Positions 46,830 through 58,048 of a stretch of DNA of 64,000 nt are shown piece after piece. Both the position numbers and the translations under genes were made by a program. Under the pieces are notes generated by a model that did not search any database, was not told where the DNA came from, and was given only the letters and a program-made list of their open reading frames with translations. The stretch spans positions 6,200,001-6,264,000 of the forward strand of contig NZ_CP019420.1 of NCBI RefSeq assembly GCF_001984215.1, read 5' to 3'. The stretch's first letter is position 1. Each line of letters begins with the position of its first letter. The DNA comes from Mycobacterium sp. MS1601 (lineage in GTDB: Bacteria; Actinomycetota; Actinomycetes; Mycobacteriales; Mycobacteriaceae).

Positions 46830-47281
46830 CGCTGCTGTCGTTCCTTGTCGACGGCGGTGCGCATGGCCTCGCGGGCCCGGCTGCGATCACCGGCGTAGTC
46901 GTAGGCCCTGGCCACCCGATACCAGCGGATCCAGTTGTCGGGGTCGGCGTCCAGCTCGGCGCGCACGGTGTTGAACATCTGGTCGGCGGCGTCGCGTTCG
47001 ATGCGACCCGAGGCGCGGCGAGGCAGGTCGCTGACGTCGAGATCCATCCCCGCCTCTCGCGCTTGCCGAGCCAGCCGCTGGTGGGCGAATCCGGCACGCA
47101 ACGTGGCGATCATCGCCCATGCCCCGACGATCGGTAACAACAGCAAGGCGATCCCCAACCCGACCGGCGCCAGGCGACCGTCGGTGATCAGCGCCACGGC
47201 GATGCGGCCGAGCAACACGAAGTAGAGGACCAGGGCCAGGCAGAAGAACCCGATCAGGATCTGGGTGCGCAGGGCCCGCAT
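46826..47281 (-). CDS. Conserved membrane protein (Rv2772c-like)
   Basis: The 151-residue protein has two N-terminal helices (ILIGFFCLALVLYFVLLGRIAVALI; VGLGIALLLLPIVGAWAMIATL). A soluble, charged C-terminal half with one TPR-like helix pair follows (DPDNWIRWYRVARAYDYAGDRSRAREAM). The function is unknown. It follows dapB by four bases on the same strand, so it is part of the dapB operon. Confidence 0.78.
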   Translation of the reverse strand: MRALRTQILIGFFCLALVLYFVLLGRIAVALITDGRLAPVGLGIALLLLPIVGAWAMIATLRAGFAHQRLARQAREAGMDLDVSDLPRRASGRIERDAADQMFNTVRAELDADPDNWIRWYRVARAYDYAGDRSRAREAMRTAVDKERQQR

Positions 47282-47285
47282 GGCT

Positions 47286-48349
<1,064 letters not shown>

Positions 48350-50518
48350 ATGACACTCGCCCACCAGAATCTCAGCATCGTCCGTGGCGCCTGTCCGCAC
48401 GACTGCCCCGACACCTGCGCCATGCTCTATGAAGTTCAGGACGGCAAACTCATCGGCGTCAAAGGCGATCCTGACCACCCGATGACCCGCGGTGGCCTGT
48501 GCGTCAAGGTGAAGAACTTCCACGAGCACCACTACCAGTCTGATCGCTTACTGCACCCGATGCGCCGCGTAGGAGCAAAGGGCGCAGGCGAATTCGAGCG
48601 GATCACCTGGGACGAGGCACTGGCAGAGATCAAACAGCGCTGGACCGAGATCATCGAGACCTACGGCAGCCAGGCCATCATGCCGCACGCCTACCTGGGG
48701 CACCAGGGAGTGCTCAACGGCCTCACCTCCGGGGACGCGTTCTTCAACCGGCTGGGCTCTACCGTCGCCGAGAAGACGTACTGCGAATCAGGGTCGTCCA
48801 CCGCCTGGCACATGACCGTCGGCGGTTCGGGCGGTCTGGACATCGAGTCCATGGCGCATTCGAAGTACATCATCGTGTGGGGCATGAACATGACCAGCAC
48901 CAACCTGCACGGCTGGCCGTTCTTGCTGGAGGCGCGAAAACACAACGGCGCCAAGATTGTTGTGATCGACCCGGTGCACAATCGGACTGCGCGGCAGGCC
49001 GACTGGCACATCCCCATCCGGCCCGGCACCGACGGCGCCCTTGCCATGGGCATGATCCACGAGATCATCGCGCAGGGGCTGGTGGACACTGACTACGTCG
49101 CGAAGTACACCGTCGGCTATGACGAGCTGGCAGCCCGTGCGCAGGCGTTCCCGCCCGAGCGGGTACAGGAGATCACCGGCATTCCCGCCGATGACGTCCG
49201 CACCCTGGCACGGGAGTACGCCACCAGCCAACCGGCAGCCATTCGCCAGGGTGTCGCTCTGGAGCGCAATCGTGGTGGCGGCCAAGCGATTCGCGCCATC
49301 ACCTGCCTTCCCGCACTGGTTGGAGCCTGGCGCCATGTGGGCGGTGGCACCATGGAGATGCCCATTTGGGAGTTCCCCACCCAATTCGACAAGATCTGCA
49401 TGCCGCAGTGGATTCCCGAAGGCACCCGGGTGGTCAACGAGCTGGATCTCGGTATGGCACTCACCGGAGAGCTGGAACTCAACCCACCGATCAAGTCGCT
49501 GTTCGTCTACAACTCGAACCCCGTCTCTCAGGGTCCCGCACAGCAGAAGACGATGAACGGGCTGATGCGTGACGATCTCTTCACGGTCGTCAGCGAGCAT
49601 TTCATCACCGATACCGCAAAGTTCGCCGACATCGTGCTGCCCGCCACCATGCAGGCCGAGCAGCTGGACATCATGGTCACGTGGGGCCATCTGTACATCT
49701 CGCTCAATCAGCCGGCCATCGAGCCGCCCGGCGAGTGTGTGCCGAACGTCGAGCTGTTCCGCCGGCTGGCCGCCACCATGGAATTCGATGCCGAGTCGAT
49801 GAAGTACTGGAATCGCACCGATCGGGAGATGCTGATCGACTTCCACGATTGGCAGGCCCCTGCGTTGCACGGCATCACCGTCGACAAGCTGGAGGAAGTG
49901 GGGTGGATGCGGCTCAACGTCGGCACCCCCGACACCCGGGCACCACACGCCGAAGGCAATTTCCCCACCCCATCGGGCAAGTGCGAGTTCCGATCCAGCC
50001 TCGCTGAAGGCGGCAACTTCGTGGTCCCGGTGTGGCGCTCGATGTACGAGGACAAGCAGCCGGGCGGATACCTCGACCCGGTACCGGACTACGTGGCACC
50101 GTTCGAATCGCGGCAGTCCAATCCCGAACTCGCCGAACGCTTCCCGTTGAGCATCATCACACCGAAGCCGCATGCCTTCCTCAACAGTCAATACGGCAAC
50201 GCGCCGGACAAGCGGGCCGCCCAGGGCGAACTGCGGGTGTTCATCCACCCTGTCGACGCCGCCGAGCGCCAGATCGCCGACGGGGATCTGGTGCGGGTGT
50301 TCAACGATCGCGGCGCGTTCGAGGCCCCAGCTGTGCTGGACTCCGGCCTGATCGTGGGCCTGGTGATGTCGAATGTCGGCTACTGGCAGGACAAGCCGTC
50401 AGGCACCACCGTCAATGCCATCACCTCGGACCGCCACTGCGAGTTCGGCAACGCCGGCGTCTACGGCGACAATCTGGTGGAGGTCGAGAAGATGGTGGAG
50501 GAAGCCGTCGCCGTCTAG
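48350..50518 (+). CDS. Fe-S molybdopterin oxidoreductase, formate-dehydrogenase/polysulfide-reductase type
   Basis: The 722-residue enzyme carries an N-terminal 4Fe-4S motif (CPHDCPDTCAMLYEV with the fourth Cys in GGLCVKVKN) and the bis-MGD fold. The candidate Mo-ligand position is the Cys in KTYCESGSSTAWHMT, with Ser as an alternative. The C-terminal dinucleotide domain (SIITPKPHAFLNSQYGN, PVDAAERQIADGDLVRVFNDRGAF) is complete. It has no Tat signal and no adjacent electron-transfer subunit. The substrate cannot be assigned. GGAGGA is adjacent to ATG 48344 and six bases before ATG 48350, so 48350 is preferred. Confidence 0.87.
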   Translation: MTLAHQNLSIVRGACPHDCPDTCAMLYEVQDGKLIGVKGDPDHPMTRGGLCVKVKNFHEHHYQSDRLLHPMRRVGAKGAGEFERITWDEALAEIKQRWTEIIETYGSQAIMPHAYLGHQGVLNGLTSGDAFFNRLGSTVAEKTYCESGSSTAWHMTVGGSGGLDIESMAHSKYIIVWGMNMTSTNLHGWPFLLEARKHNGAKIVVIDPVHNRTARQADWHIPIRPGTDGALAMGMIHEIIAQGLVDTDYVAKYTVGYDELAARAQAFPPERVQEITGIPADDVRTLAREYATSQPAAIRQGVALERNRGGGQAIRAITCLPALVGAWRHVGGGTMEMPIWEFPTQFDKICMPQWIPEGTRVVNELDLGMALTGELELNPPIKSLFVYNSNPVSQGPAQQKTMNGLMRDDLFTVVSEHFITDTAKFADIVLPATMQAEQLDIMVTWGHLYISLNQPAIEPPGECVPNVELFRRLAATMEFDAESMKYWNRTDREMLIDFHDWQAPALHGITVDKLEEVGWMRLNVGTPDTRAPHAEGNFPTPSGKCEFRSSLAEGGNFVVPVWRSMYEDKQPGGYLDPVPDYVAPFESRQSNPELAERFPLSIITPKPHAFLNSQYGNAPDKRAAQGELRVFIHPVDAAERQIADGDLVRVFNDRGAFEAPAVLDSGLIVGLVMSNVGYWQDKPSGTTVNAITSDRHCEFGNAGVYGDNLVEVEKMVEEAVAV

Positions 50519-50527
50519 GGACGGCCG

Positions 50528-51202
50528 TCAGCGCAGCCTGGTCTCGTCGATGATGAACAGCACCAACGTCACCGCCAGCACCACCGCGGCCACCCAGACA
50601 GCCCGCACACCCCAGGCGAAGGAGGCGACGGCGCCGATCACGGCGCCGCCGGAAAACGCCAGGATCAGCGTGCCGTAGATCCGGACCGCCCGTCGTCCCT
50701 GGTCGTGTTTCTCGACGAAGCCGTCGTATCCGGATTCCACGAACCGCATCATGTTCCCGGTGGTAGCGACGGGCAGATACGCCAGATCTCCGATGTTGCG
50801 GAACAGACCGATCTGCATGGCGGCCAGAAAGGAGATCGGCACCGTCACGTAGCTGTGCGGCACCGAGGCCGGCACAAAGCCGACGATCACCAGCGCGGCG
50901 GCCTGCACTGCCATGGTCCAGCGAAGCGGGTGCGGGACCACACGTTCGGCGCGGCCCGACTTGATGTGGGCCGCCAGCGCCACCCCGGCGATGAAGGCCA
51001 GCAGCGGCCACACGTGCGCGAAGGCTGCGGCCAGTTTCGCCTGCGAGACCTCGATGGCGAAGAGAATGACGTTGCCGGTCTGGACATTGGCGAAGACGCC
51101 GCCGCGCGCCACGTAGGTGTAAGCGTCGAGGAATCCGTTGGCGAGGGTGAGCAGAAGTGCGAACCACAGCGTGCGGGTCCGTTCACTGTCGGGACCGGTC
51201 AC
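50528..51202 (-). CDS. YoaK/DUF1275 family membrane protein
   Basis: The 224-residue protein has about six helices and the DUF1275 signature (LLTLANGFLDAYTYVARGGVFANVQTGNVILFAI; LPVATTGNMMRFVESG). Family members are membrane proteins of unknown transport role. GTG 51202 overlaps the stop of the AldR gene by four bases (GTGA), so the two are coupled. The frame is open further upstream but antisense to nothing useful and of wrong composition. It is convergent with the molybdoenzyme gene. Confidence 0.85.
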   Translation of the reverse strand: MTGPDSERTRTLWFALLLTLANGFLDAYTYVARGGVFANVQTGNVILFAIEVSQAKLAAAFAHVWPLLAFIAGVALAAHIKSGRAERVVPHPLRWTMAVQAAALVIVGFVPASVPHSYVTVPISFLAAMQIGLFRNIGDLAYLPVATTGNMMRFVESGYDGFVEKHDQGRRAVRIYGTLILAFSGGAVIGAVASFAWGVRAVWVAAVVLAVTLVLFIIDETRLR

Positions 51203-51714
51203 AGCGGCGCGGCCCCTCGCAGGTGCTCGAAGATCAGGGAGGTCTGGGTGCCGGCCACGTCGGCGTCGGCGTTGAGGTTCTCCACCACGAAGGCGCGCAG
51301 GTCGTCGGTGTCGCGGGCGGCGACGTGCAGGATGAAGTCGTCGGCGCCGGCCAGGAAGTACACGTCCATCACCTGCGGTTTGCTTCTGATCTGCCCGATG
51401 AAGTGCCGGATCTTGCCGCGGGCGTTGGACTGCAGACTCACCGAGATCATTGCCTGCAGGGAGAGCCCGATCGCGGCGGGATCGATGTCGGTGTAGAAGC
51501 CGCGGATCACCCCCATGTCCTGCAATCGCCGGACACGACCATGACACGTCGATGCGGCGATACCGACGGCATCGGCCAGGGCACTGTTGGAGATGCGGGC
51601 ATCGGCATGCAGCGCCGCCAGGATCCGCCGGTCCACGTCGTCGATCTCGGCGCCCCGAACATCCTTCGGGGGATGCGGGCGACGCACCGCGGATCCTGCT
51701 GATTCTTCTGACAT
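51199..51714 (-). CDS. aldR: Lrp/AsnC family regulator, AldR-like (Rv2779c-like)
   Basis: The 171-residue protein has the N-terminal helix-turn-helix (DDVDRRILAALHADARISNSALADAVGIAASTCHGRVRRLQDMGVIRGFYTDID) and a RAM ligand domain (PQVMDVYFLAGADDFILHVAARDTDDLRAFV). Divergence from ald identifies it as the likely amino-acid-responsive regulator of alanine dehydrogenase. ATG 51714 starts MSEESAGSAV. The 99-base spacer to ald contains AT-rich half-sites suited to Lrp wrapping. Confidence 0.88.
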   Translation of the reverse strand: MSEESAGSAVRRPHPPKDVRGAEIDDVDRRILAALHADARISNSALADAVGIAASTCHGRVRRLQDMGVIRGFYTDIDPAAIGLSLQAMISVSLQSNARGKIRHFIGQIRSKPQVMDVYFLAGADDFILHVAARDTDDLRAFVVENLNADADVAGTQTSLIFEHLRGAAPL

Positions 51715-51813
51715 ACGAGGACCATACCGAATCATCATCACAATCATTGCCATCTAGATGGGATTTCTTCACAATTGTAGGCAACCACCGCAAGTCCCAA
51801 CCCAGGAGCGATC
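51715..51813. promoter_or_regulatory. aldR/ald divergent control region
   Basis: The spacer is AT-rich, with repeated ATCAT/ATGAT-like half-sites around 51730-51755 and an ACAATTGT palindrome near 51770-51778, plausible Lrp/AsnC binding elements. AGGAGCG precedes ald at four bases. Confidence 0.5.
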
Positions 51814-52926
51814 ATGCGCGTCGGCATCCCGACCGAGATCAAAAACAACGAGTTCCGCGTCGCCATCACCCCTTCCGGTGTGGCCGAACTGGTCCGCCGC
51901 GGCCACGATGTCGCCATCCAGGCCGGCGCCGGCGAGGGCTCGGCGATCACCGATACCGATTTCAAAGCCGCGGGCGCGGAGATCGTCGGCACTGCTGACC
52001 AGGTGTGGGCCGAGGCCGAGCTGCTGCTCAAGGTCAAGGAACCCATCGAGGCCGAGTACGCCCGGTTGCGCAAGGGCCAGACCCTGTTCACCTACCTGCA
52101 CCTGGCTGCGTCCAGGCCGTGCACCGACGCCCTGTTGGCCTCGGGCACCACGTCCATCGCCTTTGAGACGGTGCAGACCGCGGATGGGGCGCTGCCCCTG
52201 CTCGCACCGATGAGCGAGGTCGCCGGCCGCCTGTCCGCCCAGGTGGGCGCCTACCATCTGATGCGCACCCAGGGCGGTCGCGGTGTATTGATGGGCGGCG
52301 TTCCCGGCGTCGCCCCGGCCAACGTCGTGGTGATCGGCGGCGGGATGGCAGGCCTCAATGCCGCCCGCGTCGCCAAGGGCATGGGCGCCCACGTCACCGT
52401 CTTCGACCTGAACATCAACACCCTGCGCAAGGTCGACGCCGAGTTCGGCGGCACGATCGCCACCCGCTACTCGTCCGCGTTGGACCTGGAGGCCGCAGTC
52501 ACCAACGCCGACCTGGTGATCGGCGCCGTACTGGTGCCGGGCGCCAAGGCGCCCAAGCTGGTGACCAATTCCACTGTGGCACAGATGAAGTCTGGCGCGG
52601 TTCTGGTGGACATCGCCATCGATCAGGGCGGCTGCTTCGAGGATTCGCGGCCCACCACCCACGATGACCCGACGTTTGCCGTGCATGACACGGTGTTCTA
52701 CTGCGTGGCCAACATGCCGGGCGCGGTGCCGCGCACCTCCACCTTCGCGCTGACCAACTCGACCATGCCGTATGTGCTCAAGCTCGCCGACAAGGGCTGG
52801 CAGGCGGCCTGCCGGTCCGATGCCGCACTGGCCAAGGGCCTGTCCACCCACGCCGGCGCCTTGCTGTCGGAGCAGGTGGCCGCCGATCTGGAACTGCCGT
52901 TCACCGATCCCGCCACCGTGCTGTAA
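51814..52926 (+). CDS. ald: L-alanine dehydrogenase
   Basis: Ald interconverts alanine and pyruvate with NAD(H) and also reduces glyoxylate in mycobacteria. The 370-residue protein starts [20 protein letters not shown] and has [10 protein letters not shown] with an active-site lysine. The NAD fold is [30 protein letters not shown] and the late motif is [24 protein letters not shown]. The length is standard. A 13-bp hairpin terminator follows. Confidence 0.96.
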   Translation: MRVGIPTEIKNNEFRVAITPSGVAELVRRGHDVAIQAGAGEGSAITDTDFKAAGAEIVGTADQVWAEAELLLKVKEPIEAEYARLRKGQTLFTYLHLAASRPCTDALLASGTTSIAFETVQTADGALPLLAPMSEVAGRLSAQVGAYHLMRTQGGRGVLMGGVPGVAPANVVVIGGGMAGLNAARVAKGMGAHVTVFDLNINTLRKVDAEFGGTIATRYSSALDLEAAVTNADLVIGAVLVPGAKAPKLVTNSTVAQMKSGAVLVDIAIDQGGCFEDSRPTTHDDPTFAVHDTVFYCVANMPGAVPRTSTFALTNSTMPYVLKLADKGWQAACRSDAALAKGLSTHAGALLSEQVAADLELPFTDPATVL

Positions 52927-52940
52927 GACCTCACTCAACT

Positions 52941-52970
52941 CGCCCGGTCGGCTGGCAAGCCGACCGGGCG
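52941..52970 (+). terminator. Terminator hairpin after ald
   Basis: A perfect 13-bp stem (CGCCCGGTCGGCT / AGCCGACCGGGCG) with a GGCA loop starts 14 bases after the ald stop. There is no U-tract. Confidence 0.75.
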
Positions 52971-52995
52971 ATGTCGTCTCCGTCGCCGGCTGTCA

Positions 52996-53016
52996 TTGAC
53001 AGGTGTCAAGTATGGT
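52996..53016 (+). promoter_or_regulatory. Palindromic operator and -10 element of the DUF4334 gene
   Basis: TTGACAGGTGTCAA (52996-53009) is a perfect 6-bp inverted repeat with a 2-base spacer. It directly abuts a -10 candidate TATGGT (53011-53016), which ends six bases before ATG 53023. A dimeric repressor, probably TetR-like, could block this leaderless promoter. Confidence 0.55.
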
Positions 53017-53022
53017 GGACGC

Positions 53023-53577
53023 ATGATGTTGAGTGACGTCCTCCCGAGTACGCCCACCACCACCGCCGAGGCCTTGGCCATCTTCGATGCCGCGCCCGCC
53101 GTGGCGCCCGAGTTCATGATCGGCACCTGGCACGGCGCCGAGCTGCCGACCAGCCACCCTCTCGACGGGTTCCTGGCCGCCAGCGGCTGGTGGGGAAAAC
53201 AATTCGTGGACTCCGAGAACGTGCACCCGCTGCTGTTCCCGACCGCCGACGGCTCCGGCCTGTGGGCACTGAACCCGGTGCTGGCTTTCGGAGGCCTCGG
53301 CGTCGCGGCCAAACTACCCGGCGTCAAGAGCCGGTCGTTCAAGAAACCGATCTCCACCATGCGGTCGGTGCTGCAGACCCGTGCCCCCAAGGCCCGACTA
53401 CGCACCACCCGTTACCGCGGCACGGATACCGCGACCATGATCTACGACCAGCTGCCCATCAACGACGTGTTCCGGCAACTGTCCAACGACGCCGTGATCG
53501 GCGCGATGGATCTGCGTGGCTCGGCACGCCCGTACTTCTTCGTACTGCGCCGTGACGACTCACTGAGGCTGGTCTAG
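53023..53577 (+). CDS. GXWXG / DUF4334 domain protein
   Basis: The 184-residue protein has the GXWXG motif ([18 protein letters not shown]) followed by a DUF4334 C-terminal domain ([45 protein letters not shown]). The biochemical role is unknown. No signal peptide is seen. Its TAG stop shares the sequence CTAG with the stop of the convergent beta-lactamase gene. ATG 53026 is an alternative start. Confidence 0.83.
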   Translation: MMLSDVLPSTPTTTAEALAIFDAAPAVAPEFMIGTWHGAELPTSHPLDGFLAASGWWGKQFVDSENVHPLLFPTADGSGLWALNPVLAFGGLGVAAKLPGVKSRSFKKPISTMRSVLQTRAPKARLRTTRYRGTDTATMIYDQLPINDVFRQLSNDAVIGAMDLRGSARPYFFVLRRDDSLRLV

Positions 53578-54451
53578 AACCCGGCCATCACCGCCGCCGC
53601 GATCTCCGGCATCACCGGCCGGAACCCTTCGGCATCCGAATCGTCACCGGCAGAGCGGACCATCACCGACAACACCACCGTGCGACCGTCCGGGCCGAAG
53701 ACCACCCCGACGTCGTTGGTACTGCCGTAATCGCCGCTGCCGGTCTTGTCGGCGAACGTCCAGCCGGCGGGCAGACCAGGACGCAGGCTCGAGGTGGTGT
53801 TGGTCTTCATCCAGTCGACCAACTGTGTACGCATCCCGAGCCCAGGACAGCGCCGGTGATGAGCTCCCGGAACCCGTTCCCCAGCGCCATCGGCGTGCTG
53901 GTGTCGCGCGGATCCCCTGGCACAGCGGCGTTGAGTTCGGTCTCCCAACGGTCCAGACGAGTCTGCTGATCGCCGATGCTGCGCGCGAATTCGGTGATGG
54001 CCGGCGGGCCGCCGATGCCGTGCAACAGGTAGTTGGACGCGGCATTGTCGCTGAAATGCAAAGCGGCGACACACAGCTCAGACAACGTGATGGGTCGCCC
54101 GACGAAGGTCTCGGTGACCGGCGAATTCGACATCAGGTCGGCCTCGTGCACAGTCACCGTGTCAGTGAGCGACAGTTCGCCGCGCTCGGCGCGTTGAAGC
54201 ACCCGAGCGGCCAGGTAGGCCTTGAACGTCGAGCACATGGCGAACCGGTCGTTTTCACGGTGTGCCACTACCTGTCCGATCTGCACGTCGAGGGCGTACA
54301 CACCAACCAGGGCGCCCAGCCTACGCTCCAGATCAGCGATCTGGTCGAGCACTTCAGCACCTTCGGCTGCCGCCGGAGCTGAGCCGAATGCGGCCAGCGC
54401 CACACACGTGAGCCCGCCGGCGAGGACGTTTCTTCGTGACAGTCGGTCCAT
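53574..54451 (-). pseudogene. Class A beta-lactamase, frameshifted near codon 206
   Basis: The protein begins with a Tat-type signal (MDRLSRRNVLAGGLTCVALAAFGSAPAAA). It has the class A motifs Ser74-T-F-Lys77 (CSTFKA), SDN 134-136 and Glu170 (RWETELNAA). The KTG motif (FADKTGSGDYGSTNDVGVVF) is present but in another frame. One missing base in the CCC run at 53834-53836 (+ strand) explains the break, and restoring it gives a full-length enzyme of about 290 residues. As read, the product lacks KTG and would be inactive. It lies 17 bases after pepR. A shortened C-run again suggests an assembly error. Confidence 0.9.
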
Positions 54452-54468
54452 GACCGCCACGCTACACG

Positions 54469-55797
54469 TCAGCCGGTGATGCGCCGGAGACGTTGTGGCA
54501 GCGAACGTTTGGTGACACCAGATCCCAGTACCGCGGCACCGAACTGTTTGCCAAGCAGGCTGCGCGCCACGGCGTTCACTTCGTCCAGGGTCACCGCATC
54601 GATCTCGTCGAGGGTCTCCGACAGGCTGCGGTGCCTGCCGTAGTTCAGCTCGCTGCGACCGATGCGGTGCATCCGCGATGCCGAATCCTCCAGCCCCAGA
54701 ACCATTCCCCCGCGCAATGAACCCTTGGCGATCCGACATTCGTTCTCGGTGATGCCATCGCTTGCCACCGCGTCGAGCACATCGGCGGTGACTCTGACCA
54801 CCTCGTCGAAGCGCTCCGGCAGGCAGCCGGCGTACACCGACAGCGCCCCGGTGTCGGAGAACGTGTCCACCGACGAGTAGACCGAGTACGCCAACCCTCT
54901 CGACTCTCGGATCTGTTGGAACAGTCGCGAACTCAGACCGCCGCCGAGCGCGGTGTTGAGCACTGTCAACGCCCAGCGGTGCTGCCAGTGTCGGCCAGGG
55001 GTGCGCACTCCGAGCAGCATGTGGGTTTGCTCCGAATCGCGCTGCACCACCTGCAGGTTGGGGTAGCCGCCTACGCGGCCGGCGCCCTTGCGAGGTTGTT
55101 GCGACTCTTTGCCTTTCACCAGGTGCGGGCCGAAGTGCTCACGCACCAGTCCCAGCACCTCGTCGTGGTCGATGTTTCCGGCGACCGCCACCACCATGCG
55201 GTCGGGAGTGTAGCGGCGCACGTGAAACGAATGCAGCTGCGTACGGGTCATCGCCTCGATGGACTCGACGCTGCCGATGACCGGCCGCCCGACGGGGTGC
55301 CTGCCGAACATCGCCGATAGGAACACATCCCCCAGCGCGTCCTCGGGATCGTCGTCGCGCATGGCGATCTCTTCGAGCACGACGTCACGCTCGAGGTCCA
55401 CATCCTCATGCGCACAACGGCCGTTGAGCACCACGTCGGCCACCAGGTCCACGGCCAGTGCCAGATCGTTGTCCAGGACGTGGGCGTAATAGCAGGTGTG
55501 CTCTTTGGCGGTGAATGCGTTCAGTTCACCGCCGACGGCGTCCACCGACTGCGCGATGTCGACCGCCGACCGGGTCGGTGTGGACTTGAACAGCAGGTGC
55601 TCGAGGAAGTGCGCCGCGCCGGCCACCGTCGGTCCTTCGTCGCGGGAACCGACACCGACCCACACACCGACCGATGCCGAACGTACCGACGGGACGAACT
55701 CGGTGACGACGCGGAGGCCGCCGGGCAGCGTGGTACGCCGAACCCGGGCGGCCTCCGTGACGGACTCCTGAGTGCTACGAGCTGGCGGTCGCAACAT
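54469..55797 (-). CDS. pepR: M16 family zinc peptidase PepR
   Basis: The 442-residue processing-peptidase-like protein has the inverted zinc motif HFLEH and the downstream glutamate region ([16 protein letters not shown]). The second half carries the C-terminal M16 domain ([28 protein letters not shown]). The substrate is unknown. ATG 55797 ([27 protein letters not shown]) lies 23 bases inside the pnp 3' end in another frame, so translation is coupled to pnp. Confidence 0.93.
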   Translation of the reverse strand: MLRPPARSTQESVTEAARVRRTTLPGGLRVVTEFVPSVRSASVGVWVGVGSRDEGPTVAGAAHFLEHLLFKSTPTRSAVDIAQSVDAVGGELNAFTAKEHTCYYAHVLDNDLALAVDLVADVVLNGRCAHEDVDLERDVVLEEIAMRDDDPEDALGDVFLSAMFGRHPVGRPVIGSVESIEAMTRTQLHSFHVRRYTPDRMVVAVAGNIDHDEVLGLVREHFGPHLVKGKESQQPRKGAGRVGGYPNLQVVQRDSEQTHMLLGVRTPGRHWQHRWALTVLNTALGGGLSSRLFQQIRESRGLAYSVYSSVDTFSDTGALSVYAGCLPERFDEVVRVTADVLDAVASDGITENECRIAKGSLRGGMVLGLEDSASRMHRIGRSELNYGRHRSLSETLDEIDAVTLDEVNAVARSLLGKQFGAAVLGSGVTKRSLPQRLRRITG

Positions 55798-58048
55798 CGG
55801 CAGGCGCGGAATCAGTTGCACCCGAACCGTTTTCCGAGGCAGCTTCCGCTGTTTCTTCCTCGGCGACAAGCACCAGCGAGATCTTGCCGCGGTTGTCGAT
55901 GTCGGCGATCTCCACGCGGAGCTTGTCACCGACCTTCACCACGTCCTCGACCTTGGCGATGCGCTTGCCGCGGCCCAGCTTGCTGATGTGCACCAGCCCG
56001 TCGCGGCCCGGCAGCAGCGAGACGAAAGCTCCGAAGTCAGTGGTCTTCACCACCGTGCCCAGGAACCGCTCGCCGACTTTGGGCAGCTGCGGGTTGGCAA
56101 TGGCGTTGATCTTGTCGATCGCCGCCTGCGCCGACGGGCCGTCGGCCGCACCGACGAACACGGTGCCGTCGTCCTCGATGGAGATCTGGGCGCCGGTCTC
56201 CTCGGTGATGGAGTTGATCATCTTGCCCTTGGGCCCGATGACCTCGCCGATCTTGTCCACGGGCACCTTGATGGTGGTGATCCGCGGCGCGTACGGGCTC
56301 ATCTCGTCGGGGGTGTCGATGGCCTCGGCCATGACCTCGAGGATGGTGCTGCGGGCGTCCTTGGCCTGGCTCAGCGCGCCGGCCAGCACCTGGGACGGGA
56401 TACCGTCCAGCTTGGTGTCCAGCTGCAGGGCGGTCACGAAGTCCTTGGTGCCGGCAACCTTGAAGTCCATGTCGCCGAACGCGTCCTCGGCGCCCAGGAT
56501 GTCGGTCAGCGCGACGAAGCGGCGCTCGGTCTTGCCGTCCACCTCAACGTCGTCGGAGACCAGACCCATGGCGATGCCGGCGACGGGGGCCTTGAGCGGC
56601 ACACCGGCGTTCAGCAGCGACAGGGTGGAGGCACACACCGAGCCCATGGAGGTGGAACCGTTGGAGCCCAACGCTTCCGACACCTGGCGGATGGCGTAGG
56701 GGAACTCCTCGACGCTGGGCAGCACGGGCATCAGCGCCCGCTCGGCCAGCGCACCGTGGCCGATCTCGCGACGCTTGGGCGAACCGACTCGTCCGGTCTC
56801 ACCGGTCGAGTACGGCGGGAAGTTGTAGTGGTGCATGTAGCGCTTGGTGGTCTCCGGTCCCAGCGAGTCGATCTGCTGAGCCATCTTCACCATGTCGAGT
56901 GTGGTGACACCCATGATCTGGGTCTCGCCGCGCTCGAACAGGGCGCTGCCGTGGGCCCGCGGGATCACGGCCACCTCGGCGGACAGAGCGCGGATGTCTG
57001 TGATGCCGCGGCCGTCGATGCGGAAGTGGTCGGTCAGGATGCGCTGGCGCACCAGCTTCTTGGTCAGCGACCGGTAGGCGGCGCCGATCTCCTTCTCACG
57101 GCCGGCGAACTGCTCACCGAGCCGGTCGAGAACCTCGCCCTTGATCTCGTTGGTGCGGTCGTCGCGCTCCTGCTTGCCGGTGATGGTGAGCGCCTTGCCC
57201 AACTCCTCGGTGGCCACCGAGGCCACCGCGTAGTACACGTCTTCGGCGTAGTCCGGGAACAGCGGGTAGTCCGCGGTCTCCTTGCCCGCGGCTGCGTGCA
57301 GCTCTTCCTGGGCGGTGCACAGGACGGCGATGAACGGCTTGGCGGCTTCCAGGCCCTCGGCGACAATCGCCTCGGTGGGCGCCTGAGCACCGCCGGCGAC
57401 CAGCTCGATCACCTTGTCGGTGGCCTCGGCCTCGACCATCATGATCGCCACGTCATCGGCGGTTTTACGCCCTGCGACCACCATGTCGAACACGGCGCCC
57501 TCGAGCTGCTCGACGGTGGGGAACGCCACCCACTGGCCGTTGATGAGGGCGACACGCACACCACCGACGGGGCCGGCGAACGGCAGGCCGGCGATCTGGG
57601 TGGAGGCCGATGCGGCGTTGATGGCCAGCACGTCGTACAGGTCGGCCGGGTTGAGGCTCAAGACGGTGACCACGACCTGGATCTCGTTGCGCAGACCCGA
57701 GACGAAGGTGGGGCGCAGCGGCCGGTCGATCAGGCGGCAGGTCAGGATCGCATCGGTGGAGGGGCGGCCTTCACGACGGAAGAACGAACCCGGGATCCGG
57801 CCCGCGGCGTACATCCGCTCCTCGACATCGATGGTCAAGGGGAAGAAGTCGAAATGATCCTTGGGGCTCTTGCTGGCGGTGGTGGCGCTCAGCAGCATGG
57901 TCTCGTCGTCGAGGTAGGCGACGACGGAGCCGGCGGCCTGCTGGGCCAGTCGGCCGGTCTCGAATCGGATGGTGCGGGTGCCGAAGCTCCCGTTGTCGAT
58001 GACGGCGGTGGTTTCGAACACGCCTTCGTCAATTTCAGCTGCAGACAT
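55775..58048 (-). CDS. pnp: Polynucleotide phosphorylase (GpsI)
   Basis: PNPase degrades RNA phosphorolytically and is a core RNA-decay enzyme, working beside RNase J (also in this window). The 757-residue protein has two RNase PH-like domains ([53 protein letters not shown]), a KH domain ([32 protein letters not shown]) and an S1 domain ([33 protein letters not shown]). The C-terminal tail is acidic. ATG 58048 starts MSAAEIDEG. Confidence 0.95.
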   Translation of the reverse strand: MSAAEIDEGVFETTAVIDNGSFGTRTIRFETGRLAQQAAGSVVAYLDDETMLLSATTASKSPKDHFDFFPLTIDVEERMYAAGRIPGSFFRREGRPSTDAILTCRLIDRPLRPTFVSGLRNEIQVVVTVLSLNPADLYDVLAINAASASTQIAGLPFAGPVGGVRVALINGQWVAFPTVEQLEGAVFDMVVAGRKTADDVAIMMVEAEATDKVIELVAGGAQAPTEAIVAEGLEAAKPFIAVLCTAQEELHAAAGKETADYPLFPDYAEDVYYAVASVATEELGKALTITGKQERDDRTNEIKGEVLDRLGEQFAGREKEIGAAYRSLTKKLVRQRILTDHFRIDGRGITDIRALSAEVAVIPRAHGSALFERGETQIMGVTTLDMVKMAQQIDSLGPETTKRYMHHYNFPPYSTGETGRVGSPKRREIGHGALAERALMPVLPSVEEFPYAIRQVSEALGSNGSTSMGSVCASTLSLLNAGVPLKAPVAGIAMGLVSDDVEVDGKTERRFVALTDILGAEDAFGDMDFKVAGTKDFVTALQLDTKLDGIPSQVLAGALSQAKDARSTILEVMAEAIDTPDEMSPYAPRITTIKVPVDKIGEVIGPKGKMINSITEETGAQISIEDDGTVFVGAADGPSAQAAIDKINAIANPQLPKVGERFLGTVVKTTDFGAFVSLLPGRDGLVHISKLGRGKRIAKVEDVVKVGDKLRVEIADIDNRGKISLVLVAEEETAEAASENGSGATDSAPADVATASS

